A DNA stretch of 64,000 nt from Sialis fuliginosa (Eukaryota; Arthropoda; Insecta; Megaloptera; Sialidae): assembly GCA_961205875.1 (NCBI GenBank), contig OY540818.1, positions 12,312,761 through 12,376,760 of the forward strand, written 5' to 3'. The position numbers were made by a program, and so were the translations under genes. The notes beneath the pieces were generated by a model. It had not been told where the DNA came from and did no database searches. It saw only the letters and a list, made by a program, of their open reading frames with translations. Numbering within the stretch: the stretch's first letter is position 1; each line of letters opens with the position of its first letter. This document shows positions 48,358 to 59,877 of this stretch, one piece after another.

Positions 48358-49231
48358 TTAAGGGGGTTACATCTTACAATCGTCACTTCGAAAAATTATG
48401 CTTTTTTAGGATTTTTTTTAAGTAATAAAAAAAACAATCAAATAAAATTTTGAGGGTTTATTGTATATGTCTCAAAACATACAAAAAATTGTTTTTAATG
48501 AAATATAAAACAAAATGGTGACTTTAGCGTTGCTCCACTGCGAAATCAACATCCAGAAAAAAAAATTATTGTTATTTACATGAGTTTTCCCATCGAATAC
48601 ACACACGATTATTAAAAAATATCGATTTTTGCAAATTTTGTATCACTTTGAACAAAAAATCACGTTTTTGACGAAAAAAAACGACCTTAAATTGTTTATA
48701 AAAACCGTAACTGTTAACCAATCATAAAAATCGTGTTGTACTTCGATGTAAAATCTATCTAATTGTAAGAAGTTTTAAGTTTCAAGTCGATCGAATGGAA
48801 AATGGCCAAGATACTTTGAAACCGAATTACGGTGCCATTTTACATTACCATAAACTCATTATCACTCATTTTTTACCACTTTTTTTTCGTTCCTTCAGAG
48901 ACACTTTGGAAAATGAGATTTAAAAATTACAAAAAAAATCGGTTATAATTCCTTTGAAATATCATTTTTAAGATGTTTATACATCATTTACCTCGAGTTG
49001 CTTAAAGTAAAATTAACCACAATTAGTTAATCAGTTGTTTTCAAACCATGATTAATGTTAATTCTAAACTTAATCTAAATTTGTAAATGAAAAATTCACT
49101 AAATATGATAACCGTGATTATTTTTTAAAATTGACGTAGTAATGGTTTTAAAACAACTGATTAACTAATTGTGATTAATTTTGCTTTGTGCGACCTAAGG
49201 TTAAGTTAATACATTAGATGTAACCCCTTGA
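48358..49231. mobile_element. second piggyBac-like element (TTAAGGGGGTTACATC end)
   Basis: Left TTAAGGGGGTTACATCTTAC; right ACATTAGATGTAACCCCTTGA, where the outer TTAA has become TTGA. About 870 bp without a long frame. It contains the nested palindrome at 49003-49205. Confidence 0.65.
49003..49205. repeat. nested 200-bp inverted repeat
   Basis: AAAGTAAAATTAACCACAAT and TTAGTTAATCAGTTGTTTTC on the left pair with AAAACAACTGATTAACTAAT and TGTGATTAATTTTGCTTT on the right, around an AT-rich loop. It sits within the right part of the 48358 element and so inserted later or forms its subterminal part. Confidence 0.75.
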
Positions 49232-50457
49232 TAATGTATACGTTCTCATAGATTTTTGTAAAGTAAAATTAAAACATGTGTTTCAGTTTCTAAAAATATA
49301 CATATTCATAATATACATTCAGACGTGCTATTTGAGAGTCAATGCCAAAAATATTTGCGACTTCAATTAAAATGATATGTATCATGTTATATCAGTAATT
49401 ACAATTAATTCAGCTTCTGTCTCTCAACATACATTTATAAAAATGATCGTATGTTATTATTTACAAAAAAAAATATCTATAGAATAAAAGAATATAATTC
49501 GATATTTCTGTTTAATTAAAATTATTATTTTTTGTACGAATACATTCTTGTAATTATGATATTTGTATTCAATGGGGAGGGGGAGAGTGATATTAAAAGG
49601 ACTAATTCCTTAATTTCGCCTTTTCAGTATTATATTTTTTTTTACATTTTACTTTTAAACATGATGGAAAAAGAAGTCAACTAATTATTTTTAAATCCTT
49701 GTTATTTTGCAAAAAACAGTTAATTTATTTTAAGTAATTATTTTGCATTCGTTAATGAGAGTTTGTTTTAAAAATTATGTCATGCGCATTTTTTAACATA
49801 ATATATTAGGAAGGCAATTATTTTTTCATCCAATTTAACACAAAACTACCATTTTTTTATTTTAATTAGATAATAATTTTTTTAATGAGTTACTGCAAAG
49901 ATAAGATAGTTATTGTTTAACAAAAAATCATTAAGCATTTGTTTTACGAGCTTAAAATAATTTTATGGTGATTGATTTAGTATTAATTGATTTTTTAGTA
50001 CGTGTATATAAAATTTTTAAATTCTTATCTAATTTTAAAAGTAATTAGTTGCAACTATCAAGTATCGAATACTTATTTTTGAAAAAGGAAGCAATTGATA
50101 TTGAGCCAAAAAGGGGGTCAGATATCACAATAATCATATTATATTAGCATTATTAAATCAACAATACATTCAATTTTCTTCTTTTATATTTTCTCTATCA
50201 GTTATATTATTTAGATAGAGATACACTACAACATTGAAACTAATAATGAATCTTTCTGCATCATTTCACATCGGTTAAAAAAAAGTAATCACACGATGGG
50301 AAAAATCGTCAGTATATTATTACAGTGCACAAACTAAAAAAAAACAAATTCTAGAAAACTGTAAAGTTAATTTTATAAAATATATTAATACCGAAGTGCT
50401 GTGATTTTAACTAACGTTATTGTGTGATACTGTAATTAATATTAAATATATGTGTAT

Positions 50458-50526
50458 ATGAAAATGTCTGCAAAGTCACCACCTAAAGTCAGCATTATGT
50501 CGAAGTACCTTAAAATGAAAAGCAAG
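50458..50526 (+). CDS. mtd: alternative first coding exon for a short TLDc-only mtd isoform
   Basis: An ATG at 50458 opens 23 codons, MKMSAKSPPKVSIMSKYLKM then KSK, ending exactly at donor GTAATC in phase 0, the phase needed to splice to the TLDc exon at 59278. An in-frame stop (TAA, 50443-50445) lies just upstream, so the exon can only be a start exon or untranslated. The peptide is basic and Ser/Lys/Met-rich. Short TLDc isoforms from internal promoters are known for OXR1, NCOA7 and Drosophila mtd. The predicted product is about 218 residues. A TCAGTT initiator-like sequence lies about 255 nt upstream (50198). There is no transcript proof. Confidence 0.65.
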
Positions 50527-51317
50527 GTAATCAATATAGTCATATATTATACAGTATAGTTCATAATTATTATCAGAGGTAATAATATACTTTATAGCTT
50601 TTATGAAACTATTGTCGTTATTTTACTATTTTGTCTAAAGCTAATTTTCTTAAAGTGGGTTCTACGGAAAACTCAAATTCCATAAAAAAATATAAATCAG
50701 TTATTTTATAAACTATAATTATATAAAAAATCTTAAATATTGGGAAAATTTCATTGTTATCCAACACAAATAAAAATAGAGGGGAGGAACTCTAGATGAA
50801 GGTATGTATAATGTATGTATATAGGGGTTCCTTTGCGTTTCCAGGCTTCTGATTTTCCTAGGGCTTCTAACGCAACGAAGCCAAAACAGTCATTTTACAA
50901 AAACAAAACCTAAAATATTTTTTTAATCGGAAACCTTCGACATTATTTTCAAAATGAATCGGATAAAATGCTATTTTGACATCAAATTCGGATTCAGCGC
51001 CTCAAAATACATAAAAATACAATGGTCTCCAAAAAAGTTCTGTTTTTGTTTGGCTGTGTTAATTAATTAATTAATTTAGTATTTATTAATTTTTATAAAC
51101 AAATTTTGAAAGTACATTGTATTTAAAGTGACCATATTTTTTGAAGGTGAAATCTGTATATTATTTTAACTCTTATCTAACATTATCCGCACTAATAAGT
51201 TTTAAATATATAAGGAAATGACATCGATTAATTTTTTTCGTTCATTTATATAGATATATTTTTATTACATTCAGTGCAAAATCCAATATAAATTTGAGAT
51301 CATTTTTAAAAAAAAAA

Positions 51318-51488
51318 TAAGGAACTTCATTCAAAATCCTGAAATGATTCACCGACTGTGAAAATAAATAATCGTTAAAATAAATAATATTTAATTAACA
51401 CACGCAATGTTTTTTAATTATTTTATTTTCGCGATATATTTGCCCGCAGATGGTGAATTATTTCAAGATTTTGAATAAAGCTTCTTAT
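51318..51488. mobile_element. AAGCTTCATTCAAAATCCTG element, copy B, uninterrupted
   Basis: Left GGAACTTCATTCAAAATCCT, GAAATGATTCACC; right GGTGAATTATTTCAAGATTT, TGAATAAAGCTTC. About 170 bp with 32-bp inverted ends. It represents the near-empty state of the locus at 44972. Confidence 0.8.
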
Positions 51489-51978
51489 AATCTTTTTTTA
51501 ATTATATACAAAATTTAGGGTTACTAGTGATATTATTTTAATTTTCTGAATAAAAAAAAAAAGTTATTATTATTAATTAATAAAAAAATGGATGAATTTT
51601 AAATGAGATTTATCTAAATCTAAGTACGTTATAACGGCTGTTAACCCAACTAAAAAAATTAACTTAATTGCCAACTATTATAACTCAGCTACGATAAATC
51701 GAGAATAACAATGTTTCATTGATTTTTTAAAACATCAGTTACACTTGGCCAAATCAGCAATAAATATAAATTAATCGCTTCAATTATTCAGACGGTGTTA
51801 ATTTTGTACGGTAGTGTACTACATAGATGTTATATTTTTTGTCGAGCGTACATTCTTCGCTGACGTTGAATGTCAGAGTACTTTCAGTTTTACGTAACAG
51901 TCGTAAGATTAGTGCTGTATAATAGAGTTAATGAGATATATCCATGGACGTAACCAGTTGGAGAAGGGAGACGCTTCC

Positions 51979-52328
51979 CAGTGGCGTAGCGAGGGGGGGG
52001 CAAGGGGGGTTATCATGCCCCGGGCGCTACTTATAAAGGGGCGCCAAAAGGCTCTGAAACGTTTTGAACCGCATAAACTTAATTTTAGAATATGCAACTG
52101 AACACCTTTTTTTTTTTTTTTTTAAGTCGTGAAAATGTAGAATGTATTTAATAAATAAGATTTGAGAAATTAAATACTCAATTACCTTTTTTTTTTTTTT
52201 TTTTTAGTCACGTCAATTTTAATTCAAATTAATTATGAAAAAAAAAATTATTATTTTTTAAAAATTATTTTTGAGGGCGCCAAAAAGATATCGTGCCCCG
52301 GGCGCCAATTATGCTTACTACGCCACTG
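51979..52328. mobile_element. hAT-like MITE with exact 8-bp target duplication ACGCTTCC
   Basis: Ends CAGTGGCGTAGCGAGG and ACTACGCCACTG. ACGCTTCC flanks both sides (51971-51978 and 52329-52336). Inside are GGGGCGCCAAAA-type blocks on both sides and two long T runs. It is 350 bp with no protein. The intact duplication points to a young insertion. Confidence 0.95.
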
Positions 52329-52604
52329 ACGCTTCCCCCCTCTATAGTTGTAATAACTAATTAATAATTTCATCGGAAAATGTAACTGCGACGTTGGTTC
52401 CCGCAACCAAAAATGCAGTCTTATTTGTTCTCGAACAGCCGTGTACAAAAAGCATTAATAAAATTGACTCGACGTTCCTATAAAAAACAAACTGTTGACA
52501 ATAGAAAGAAGGTTCGTAGAAGACCCACGAAAAAAATGTTGACTTGAATAGCTTTAGATTTTATAAATTATACCATTGAACAAAAAAATAAAATCTATTT
52601 TAGT

Positions 52605-52904
52605 TATAGCTGCACACGAGACGGGAGTTAGGTAAATCTCGTTTTGTTTTTGGAAGTAAAATCTCGTTTTGGTATCGAATATTTAAAAAAATCTTATTGA
52701 TTTATTTAAAGATTAATATTAAATAGTAATTTTTTACTCATTATTGACTGTCTTTCTAAACCCATACTTTCAACGAGACTTATAAATAAATTTTATATCG
52801 CCTTGGTCTCGTCAGGTCAACATTTAAGACTCTTTCATCTCGGTATCAATATTGTTTCGAAACCGAAACAATATCAACTTATAAGTCTCGTATTGCAGCC
52901 CTAG
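52605..52904. mobile_element. TCTCG-rich MITE with GCTGCA...TGCAGCCCTAG ends
   Basis: Left ATAGCTGCACACGAGACGGG; right GTCTCGTATTGCAGCCCTAG, inverted. A related fragment lies at 43966-44155 and perhaps at 53250-53360 (CCGTCTCGTTTGAATTTAAG). Confidence 0.6.
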
Positions 52905-53771
52905 TTTGTAAATTTTTTCCCCCTCACCCTGAATGAAATACTTGCTACGCCCTTGGATACATCGATATCTAATGTTTTTAATGAAATTTATATAAATCCA
53001 ATTTGTAGTTTAAAAGACAAGCTGCTTTTAATTTCTTGTTGCATCGATGGTATTGAAAGGTTATTTGTTGGAAACATGATTGATTATAGCATTTATAGCT
53101 TCTTAATTATTATTTTGTTGATTTTTATTACAATACGAATTTTCATTGAATGCAATATAATATATGGTTTTTTTTCTAACTAATCTAATAAAAAATATCT
53201 AGTTTTGAATTTACAGCTGCATTTATAATAGAATTTAATTGTTTTTAAAAACCGAGACTCTACTTATAAATAGAACCTTTACCGTCTCGTTTGAATTTAA
53301 GGCCTTCTCGTTACAAGACCGAAATTATTTTCAGAATTTAGCAGCGCAGCTTTTGAGAATCTCTGGCCTATTGTATGAAAAAAGCAAAATACAATTGAAA
53401 AAAATATATAAACATTCTCTAACTTTTTAATCGATTTTCTCGGAATGTTTCCATTCAACAAATGATTCGTTTGGCAATGATGCTTGGAGAATTTCAATTT
53501 TTACTTTTGCACGAATAAACCGTTTATTGTATTTCCTTAATATTATCGAATAATTTATTTATATTTCAATGGTTGTACGTGGAATACGTGTAATAAATAT
53601 TCATGTGTGAAAATAATGGACAAAATTATGTGTAGGTATCATATAAAATAGTATTGTTGAAAATGTATGCGTTGTAACAGGAAATTGAAAATACCAGGGG
53701 TGAACGAATCGACGATTTGAATATACAATTAAGTTTTTCATAAATATTATAATAATTACCCAGGAACAAAT

Positions 53772-53980
53772 TTTAGATCTGAAGTGATTAAATCAGATCT
53801 TGATAGATCTGCAGTTTGAGAAGAAAACATATTTGCTCACTAATCTGCAAAGATCTCTGAAGATCGTTGTAACATTGAAAATTCATTATTTTCAACGTTT
53901 GAATCTAATACGATCTTTAGAGATCTTTGTAGATCTTTGTAGGTCATTGTAGATCTTTGCAAATTTCCACAGATCAAAAA
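53772..53980 (+). repeat. AGATCT-rich cluster
   Basis: AGATCT or GATCT occurs many times at irregular spacing, including a short tandem run AGATCTTTGTAGATCTTTGT with a variant unit. It is AT-rich with imperfect internal symmetry. Not coding. Confidence 0.6.
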
Positions 53981-54755
53981 CCAGTGAAAAAATATGAGTT
54001 TGTTGTGTGATCACTTCAGATTTATAGTTCTATTATGGATCTTGGTTTGGTAGCCCTGATGATGAACATTGTAGCTTGCAACAAAACGTTGGAGATCCAT
54101 ATCAAGATATTTTTTTAATTTCTGTATCGTTCAGAAGCTAAAAATATAAACTGATCAAATAAGAAATAGAAAATAGACAAAATTTTAAAATAAATAAAAC
54201 CTACCTGATCCGGTTTTTCCCCTTGTGTGCATGGGTCTAATAATGGACATTGTAAATAAAAATTAGGTGATTTTTCTTAAAAATGTGCATGGTACAAATT
54301 TTCTTATTTTATTTATAAAATATAAAATAATAATATAATATATAATCATATATTAAGAAAGGCATATTGTATTATTTTATTTTTTATTAATAAAATAAAA
54401 ATGATAAGAAAGTAATTAAAAATGCTTTTAAAAACATAATTAGAATACCATATTTTATTTAATGTAATGTAAAACGTAATACAATAATAAAAATTTATTA
54501 TTTTCATTTACATTATTAAAATTTCAATACAATTGATATTTTCGACAAGCTTTATTGATATATGGATACGTACGCATTGAAATATTAATTAGTATAGAAG
54601 GTATATAAATTATTCTGAATTTAATGTTTTGAACATTGTGGTTTTTATCATTAGGTATTTATTCATCTACATTTTTTTGATTATTTATTTTATCCGTTAT
54701 CAATTGGCAAAACAATAAAATTGATTTTTTGGGTAACATCTAAGACTATTTATGT

Positions 54756-55137
54756 ACATTAGGGTGTCCATACAAATTGAAATATTTAACACTCCCTCAT
54801 TCTGTTCTTTGTAACCAAAAAATTAGGTAGCCACAAACTTAGCATTGACAATTAATATTTAGGCTATGCTCAATGCACTTTAAATTTAACATGTACATAG
54901 GTATTTCAAATAGTTATTTTCACGTTTTTTCTGAAAAGACTTTTTCCATTTTTCATGTATAATTATACGACTTTTTCTGATAGCTGGAAAATTTTAAAAA
55001 AAGACTATAATTAATTAATTTATAAATTCCGTCTCTGCAGAAAATCGATTAAATAAAAAAAATTTACAAATTTTTATGTTTAATCGGTTTTTTGCGATAA
55101 ACTAATAATATTTCAATTTATACGGACACCCTAATGT
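54756..55137. mobile_element. TA-flanked MITE with CATTAGGGTGTCC ends
   Basis: Left ACATTAGGGTGTCCATACAA, ATTGAAATATT; right AATATTTCAATTTATACGGACACCCTAATGT in pieces. About 30-bp inverted ends, with TA just outside CATTAGGG on the left and CCCTAATG on the right. A 380-bp Tc1/mariner-type relic. Confidence 0.8.
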
Positions 55138-55251
55138 AAAAATTTAAAATAGAAGCAGGTTTTTTATCTCCTTTCGCTAGCAACCCCCACCGATTTAGAT
55201 AATTTCCTTTTTTGATTAGTAAGTAAATTAGCAGTATATCGAATGAATGAA

Positions 55252-55612
55252 CAGTGGCGTAGCTAGATGTCGCTGCGCCCCTGGCGAAAACTGCAAAAAG
55301 CGCCCCTCCCCCTCATATAATTAAATACTTTTTTTCGTCATGTCAATATCAAAGGCTATTGTCTGCATTTAGTTATGCGATACTGTATTAAATGTATGAA
55401 GAGCAAAAGAATAAAAAATGGGGCCAAAATTTGTATTCTACCTATACCTACAGCCCCCAACTGCCATAACGGTCCAGATATTTCTGTATTCTGAGGCTGC
55501 AGATCTGTATTTATTTATAAATTTTAATATTCTATTTTTGCTCATGTAAATTAATTATAATTTCGGAAGAGGGGGTGCATTCTCACCCTTCTCTCCCCTA
55601 CGTACGGCCCTG
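55252..55612. mobile_element. hAT-like relic, CAGTGGCGTAGCTA end
   Basis: It begins CAGTGGCGTAGCTAGATGTC; a degraded partner CCTACGTACGGCCCTG lies at 55597-55612. GCGCCCCTCCCCCTC inside recalls the 51979 element. Confidence 0.5.
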
Positions 55613-56570
55613 CTTGTACATATAAACACGATGTTGTGGTCAAGGTGATACACAGATGAAGTGAAGGTTGCAAAATCGAGTCTCTCGCTACAGCCTCTCA
55701 AATACTCATCTAAATTGCAATATAGGTACATTAAACTACTTTACTGTACTAATAATTATATATATCCTTCCTTGATTAGATAGTAATTTTTGATTTATAG
55801 TATAAAAGTATATTCCGGGGCTGTAAAAAAAATCCAGTTATGTTAAAAGTTTTAATTTTTTAATAAAAAAATTCACTAAAATCTTCAAAATACGTTTTTA
55901 TAATATGGGTGTAAATACGCACTATTATTTTTTATTAAAAATAACATTTTTATTAACGGATAATAATTACATATTCTCTTTATAATAAAAAATAAATATT
56001 TGTTCTCATAATTTTTAGGAAAAATTTTGTTCATTTTCCAAACTAATATAATTAGTTAAAGAAGTGATTTAAATCACTTGAATTTAATTTTTTTTAAATC
56101 AATTTACCCCTTGTTTATTAAGTCATATAAATATCTTAACTTAAGTATGTAGTGTTATTCGTATCAATTGAAAGTTTAACTTGTTTGTTGTTTTCATGAA
56201 GAACAATAAAAGATATTTATTCTATCTCTTGTAATTTCTTTTAACAGAAGCATAACAGTGGCGTAACCATCTGCTTCCTTCCCATCTTTAATTAAACCAT
56301 AATAAATATGGGGCATTTTTGATTTAAGACAATTTTCAATCATCAAAAATGAAAGAATCATTGCTCCCTATAGTCATGGGCGTCCGCATATTATTAAAAA
56401 AATATTTACAAAAATTATTCATAAATAGTTTTTTCTGCAATATGGCATTATTAATAATAAAGATTAAAATGTTGTAAATAATGTAGGTATAGTATATGTT
56501 ACTATAATATACAATCAAGTGTTTTTTACGTGAAATATGTAAGTAAAATTGTAATTTTTAGCCTATTTAT

Positions 56571-56735
56571 CACGTGATTACAAACGCGTCGAGAACTGTT
56601 ACTGGTATGACGTCAGAATATATTAGAAACGTCAGAATACTGGATCCTTATTGGTTGGTTTCAGTTTGCTTACTATAAACTGACGTCACGCATACCACGT
56701 GACTTTAAATGCAAGTTTTAGCGGGAATTTTTTCA
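56571..56735. promoter_or_regulatory. cluster of CACGTG and TGACGTCA palindromes
   Basis: CACGTG (56571-56576), TGACGTCA (56608-56615), TGACGTCA (56681-56688) and CACGTG (56696-56701) form a symmetrical set. CTTATTGGTTGG (inverted CCAAT) lies between them and TTTAGCGGGAATTTT (E2F-like) just after. These match known consensus sites for bHLH and CREB/ATF-type factors. It could be an enhancer or promoter of mtd, or a transposon end that happens to contain such sites. Confidence 0.4.
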
Positions 56736-57445
56736 TTTGAATAGAGATTATTTTCAGCGTTTTTTCGTCATTATTTCGGAAAATGATACTAATACAATAT
56801 ATTTTAAAATTTAGTCAAATACTCTATTGGTCTCTATTTATGAAGATTTGTTTTATCCTTCTCAACAAATGAGAAGTTGTTGAAGGTCCTGACCCCTACT
56901 GTATATGATTTATTATTTATTACAGTTATTATTAATAGAAATGTAAAAAAGCTATGTGGAATTTATTATATTGTATTATTATTGTTAGCAATGCATATCT
57001 CATTGGTTATTTGCGTCATTTATTTTAGACTTACAGAGTATTTATGTTTATATTATATTAATTATGAATATGCATATTACATTTTAAACAATTTTACAAA
57101 AAAAAAATCACCCAGACCTTGAAAAATTCACGCAATATGTACTGTTTGTTTTTTCGTTGTTTTATGTACATATGTGCTAAGTATAGTATATATACATTAT
57201 ACATATATAATACTAATTATGTATACAAATCAAGATATTTTTTATTATTTCTATTGTATTATTATTATATACGAGTACAAAAAATTGTTATTCTATTAAT
57301 ATTAAATGCTTCAAAACAAAAACTAGTTGTTTTATTGTATTAGAAAGAAACGACTAATGACCAGAAACCAATATTAAATCAAACGAACGTCTCAGCTTTA
57401 TGTATTCTGTTTATAAGACACGTCTTCAAAAGTTAATAAACTTGA

Positions 57446-57777
57446 TGTCCGGTATCATAAAGGACCTAATAAATTTGTTAGCTAGCAAGCACTTTCAACT
57501 GAGATATCAAACTTATATGACAGTTCTTTTGGAGTTTGTTGATGACTTTAACAAGTTTCGCGCACGCGTTGTAGGTAAATACAAACGGTATTAAAACAGT
57601 GGTGATGTTATGAAAATTATTTTGTACGGTCAAAGATGCCAACTGTGTTACAATTAGTTGAAGTGTCACTGCTCTAAATTCCATAACTAATCCATAGATA
57701 CTAGTACAGAATTAATACCCCATTTGAATGTAATTGCTAGCTAACAAATTTTGTTAGGTCCTTTATAATACCGGACA
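57446..57777. mobile_element. PIF/Harbinger-like MITE, copy 3, complete
   Basis: Ends TGTCCGGTATCATAAAGGAC and GTCCTTTATAATACCGGACA, with further pairing AATTTGTTAGCTAGCAA inside. TGA flanks both sides (57443-57445 and 57778-57780), a 3-bp duplication. Open frames inside on both strands are chance frames of the inverted arms. Confidence 0.88.
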
Positions 57778-58259
57778 TGAAAGTATCTTCTTTATGATGA
57801 ATAAAACTTTGGCCGGAGATATGCCTAAAAGATGGTACGAGGCGAGACGAGAGTCAGATATGTCCTGTCTCGTGCCGGCGTGCAGCTGTCGTTAGAAATA
57901 ATTAATTAATTTTATTTAAATTTTATAGTAGATAAATCTGAAGTCATATAAAAATATACTTAAATATATATAGGTACATGAAATTATTAATAACGTGGTT
58001 TATAAGTATCAGTAATTGTCTTCAATTCAGGGATTTTAATGCACGATCCATCGCCGTCTAAAATATTATTAAAAATATGATATTAAATAAGTTTTTAATA
58101 CGGTCAAGGACTTTGTAGTCAAAATGGATAAACCTCGTAAACAGGCTCGCATTATGGAAATCTGTCGTGTAGAGACTTTCACGGAAATTTCATTTACTGT
58201 ATGTTATTTATCGATATTTCGTTACAAATTGTAATTGGGTATTATTAAATAAGTCATTT

Positions 58260-58460
58260 GTACTCAGTGAAAATATTTGAAGTATCAAGTAATTTTTTCT
58301 ATTTTCAAAAGTACTTTTTTATTAATTTCAAGTATTATGAAAAATTACTTTTTACTATTTGTAAATGTATTTGAAGTAAAGTACTGCAAGAATCAAAATG
58401 TATGTATATAATACTTTAAGTACTTTTTTGAGTATTTTACTTGAAATATTGTCTGTTTAT
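58260..58460. repeat. AAGTACTTTT-rich inverted repeat
   Basis: ACTCAGTGAAAATATTTGAA pairs loosely with TTTTACTTGAAATATTGTC and AAGTACTT recurs between them. Probably a decayed MITE. Confidence 0.5.
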
Positions 58461-58529
58461 TTATATATTTTTTATATCATTTAATATATGTACGATGTTG
58501 CATTAGTTGAATTAAAATCCCAATTTGTG

Positions 58530-58620
58530 AATTTGGGGACCGAACCCATGTTTCCCGGGTCTCGTAACTGTCACCTTCCCTGATCACCACAGGGTAAATC
58601 TTGTTCTTCTCGGTGATCCA
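58530..58620 (-). repeat. possible tRNA-derived SINE head
   Basis: On the - strand, TGGTGATCAGG (A-box-like, 58579-58589) is followed by GGTTCGGTCCC (B-box-like, 58536-58546), the pol III internal promoter order. No complete tRNA cloverleaf could be drawn, so a SINE or tRNA pseudogene is more likely than a gene. Confidence 0.35.
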
Positions 58621-58745
58621 CGTCAGGTGGCGGTTTAATGAAGTAGTTACTGACTGCATATGAAAATTAATGTCAAAGGGGAAAAATGACAATAATGAAT
58701 ATTGATATTTATTAACAGCCCTTTGTGTTTTAATGTGGTTGTGAT

Positions 58746-58748
<3 letters not shown>

Positions 58749-58782
<34 letters not shown>
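58749..58782 (+). repeat. GT dinucleotide microsatellite
   Basis: About 17 uninterrupted GT units, 500 nt before the TLDc acceptor. Confidence 0.95.
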
Positions 58783-58786
<4 letters not shown>

Positions 58787-59277
58787 GTGAGTGTATGTGA
58801 GTAATCAGCTTAACAGGCACATAAAATGGATGAGGAAGTTGCTAATAGGCCAATCACAGTAGGATATAACAAAACAAGGTGACTGAATTCAGAGGCAATT
58901 TAGGTTATAAATAATAAATATTTTTAATTTAATTCAGTAATTATAAAAATAGTGCCTCATAATAATATGTAACAATAATTTTTATGAAAAGAACTTAATT
59001 CGGAAAAAATATCAACATAATATTATAATATTAACTTTCACAATTATAATAAAAACAAAACTACAGTGTTCCTATTTTAAATAATGGCATTTTCCCAAAT
59101 AGTTAAAACTATAAAATTCACCCAACACTGTATCAACCAATACAAATACAACCAACATAACATCGCTTTTACAAACCATAACAGCTATCTTCCGTAAATA
59201 GAGCACAAACTGTGTAGTGTCACTGGACCTGTCTATTACCCTCACACACACCATCTAAAACGTACCAACTGTTGCAG

Positions 59278-59559
59278 GTATTGTCGCGCAGTGAGGAGAT
59301 ACAACGCGCGCTGCACGGATTCGGGACAGAGTCGCTAGACGTAGAGCTGACCCCGCCGGACCTCGTCGGGACCACAGAAATCCTGACATACGAACACCGA
59401 GAGCACCTGTGCAGGCACTTGCCGGCACGCGCCGAGGGATACGTGTGGACCCTTGTGTTCAGTACATCACAGCACGGGTTCTCTCTGAACTCGATGTACC
59501 GTAAAATATATAAACTTGAGTCACCAATTTTGATGGTTATCGAAGACACAGACAATAAT
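59278..59559 (+). CDS. mtd: mtd exon 17 (TLDc domain, first part)
   Basis: Acceptor CTGTTGCAG, donor GTATGT, 94 codons, phase 0-0. It encodes VLSRSEEIQRALHGFGTESL, a leucine/charge-rich lead-in, then HLPARAEGYVWTLVFSTSQH and GFSLNSMYRKIYKLESPILM, ending EDTDNN. The W-x-L-V-(F/Y)-S-T-x-x-H-G motif is diagnostic of TLDc. It is far more GC-rich than its introns. Confidence 0.97.
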
Positions 59560-59877
59560 GTATGTTATTTTTTTAAATAATATGTACAAACAGGCCCTTT
59601 TAGAGATCAGAAAAAAATAAATAAAAATTATTTGTTTATTTACCATTAAATCATAGAACTTTGTTATATTTCATATCCATTCTTTTGTAGATATGGTATA
59701 TTTGAGAAATACTTCTGAGAGTCAAAACATTAAATTTTCAACCGTTAGTTTTTTGATTAGTAATTGCTTTAAATATACGTTGCAAGAACTTTAAAATATA
59801 ATACCGTCAAAATTTTAATGAATACTGATTGTTAATGTTAATATTTAATTTATATAAATATTGTATTGTTTGTTTAG
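59560..59877 (+). other. mtd intron 17
   Basis: 318 nt of AT-rich intron splitting the TLDc domain. Nothing else seen. Confidence 0.85.

Larger units (their letters stand above)
37835..59277 (+). other. mtd intron 16 (21.4 kb) before the TLDc exons
   Basis: From GTGCGT to TGTTGCAG. It carries many mobile elements, a GC-rich island (46005-46215), an alternative first exon (50458-50526) and a cluster of palindromic factor-binding motifs (56571-56701). Stretches not listed separately hold AT-rich DNA in which I see no gene. Confidence 0.75.

Noticed and set aside
57400-57684. Frames of 64 and 68 codons on opposite strands
   Set aside because: They overlap the TGTCCGG MITE and are chance frames of its inverted arms.
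59072-59555. - strand frames of 60 and 111 codons
   Set aside because: The longer is the antisense shadow of the TLDc exon 59278-59559; the shorter lies in the intron before it and has no similarity to any known family.
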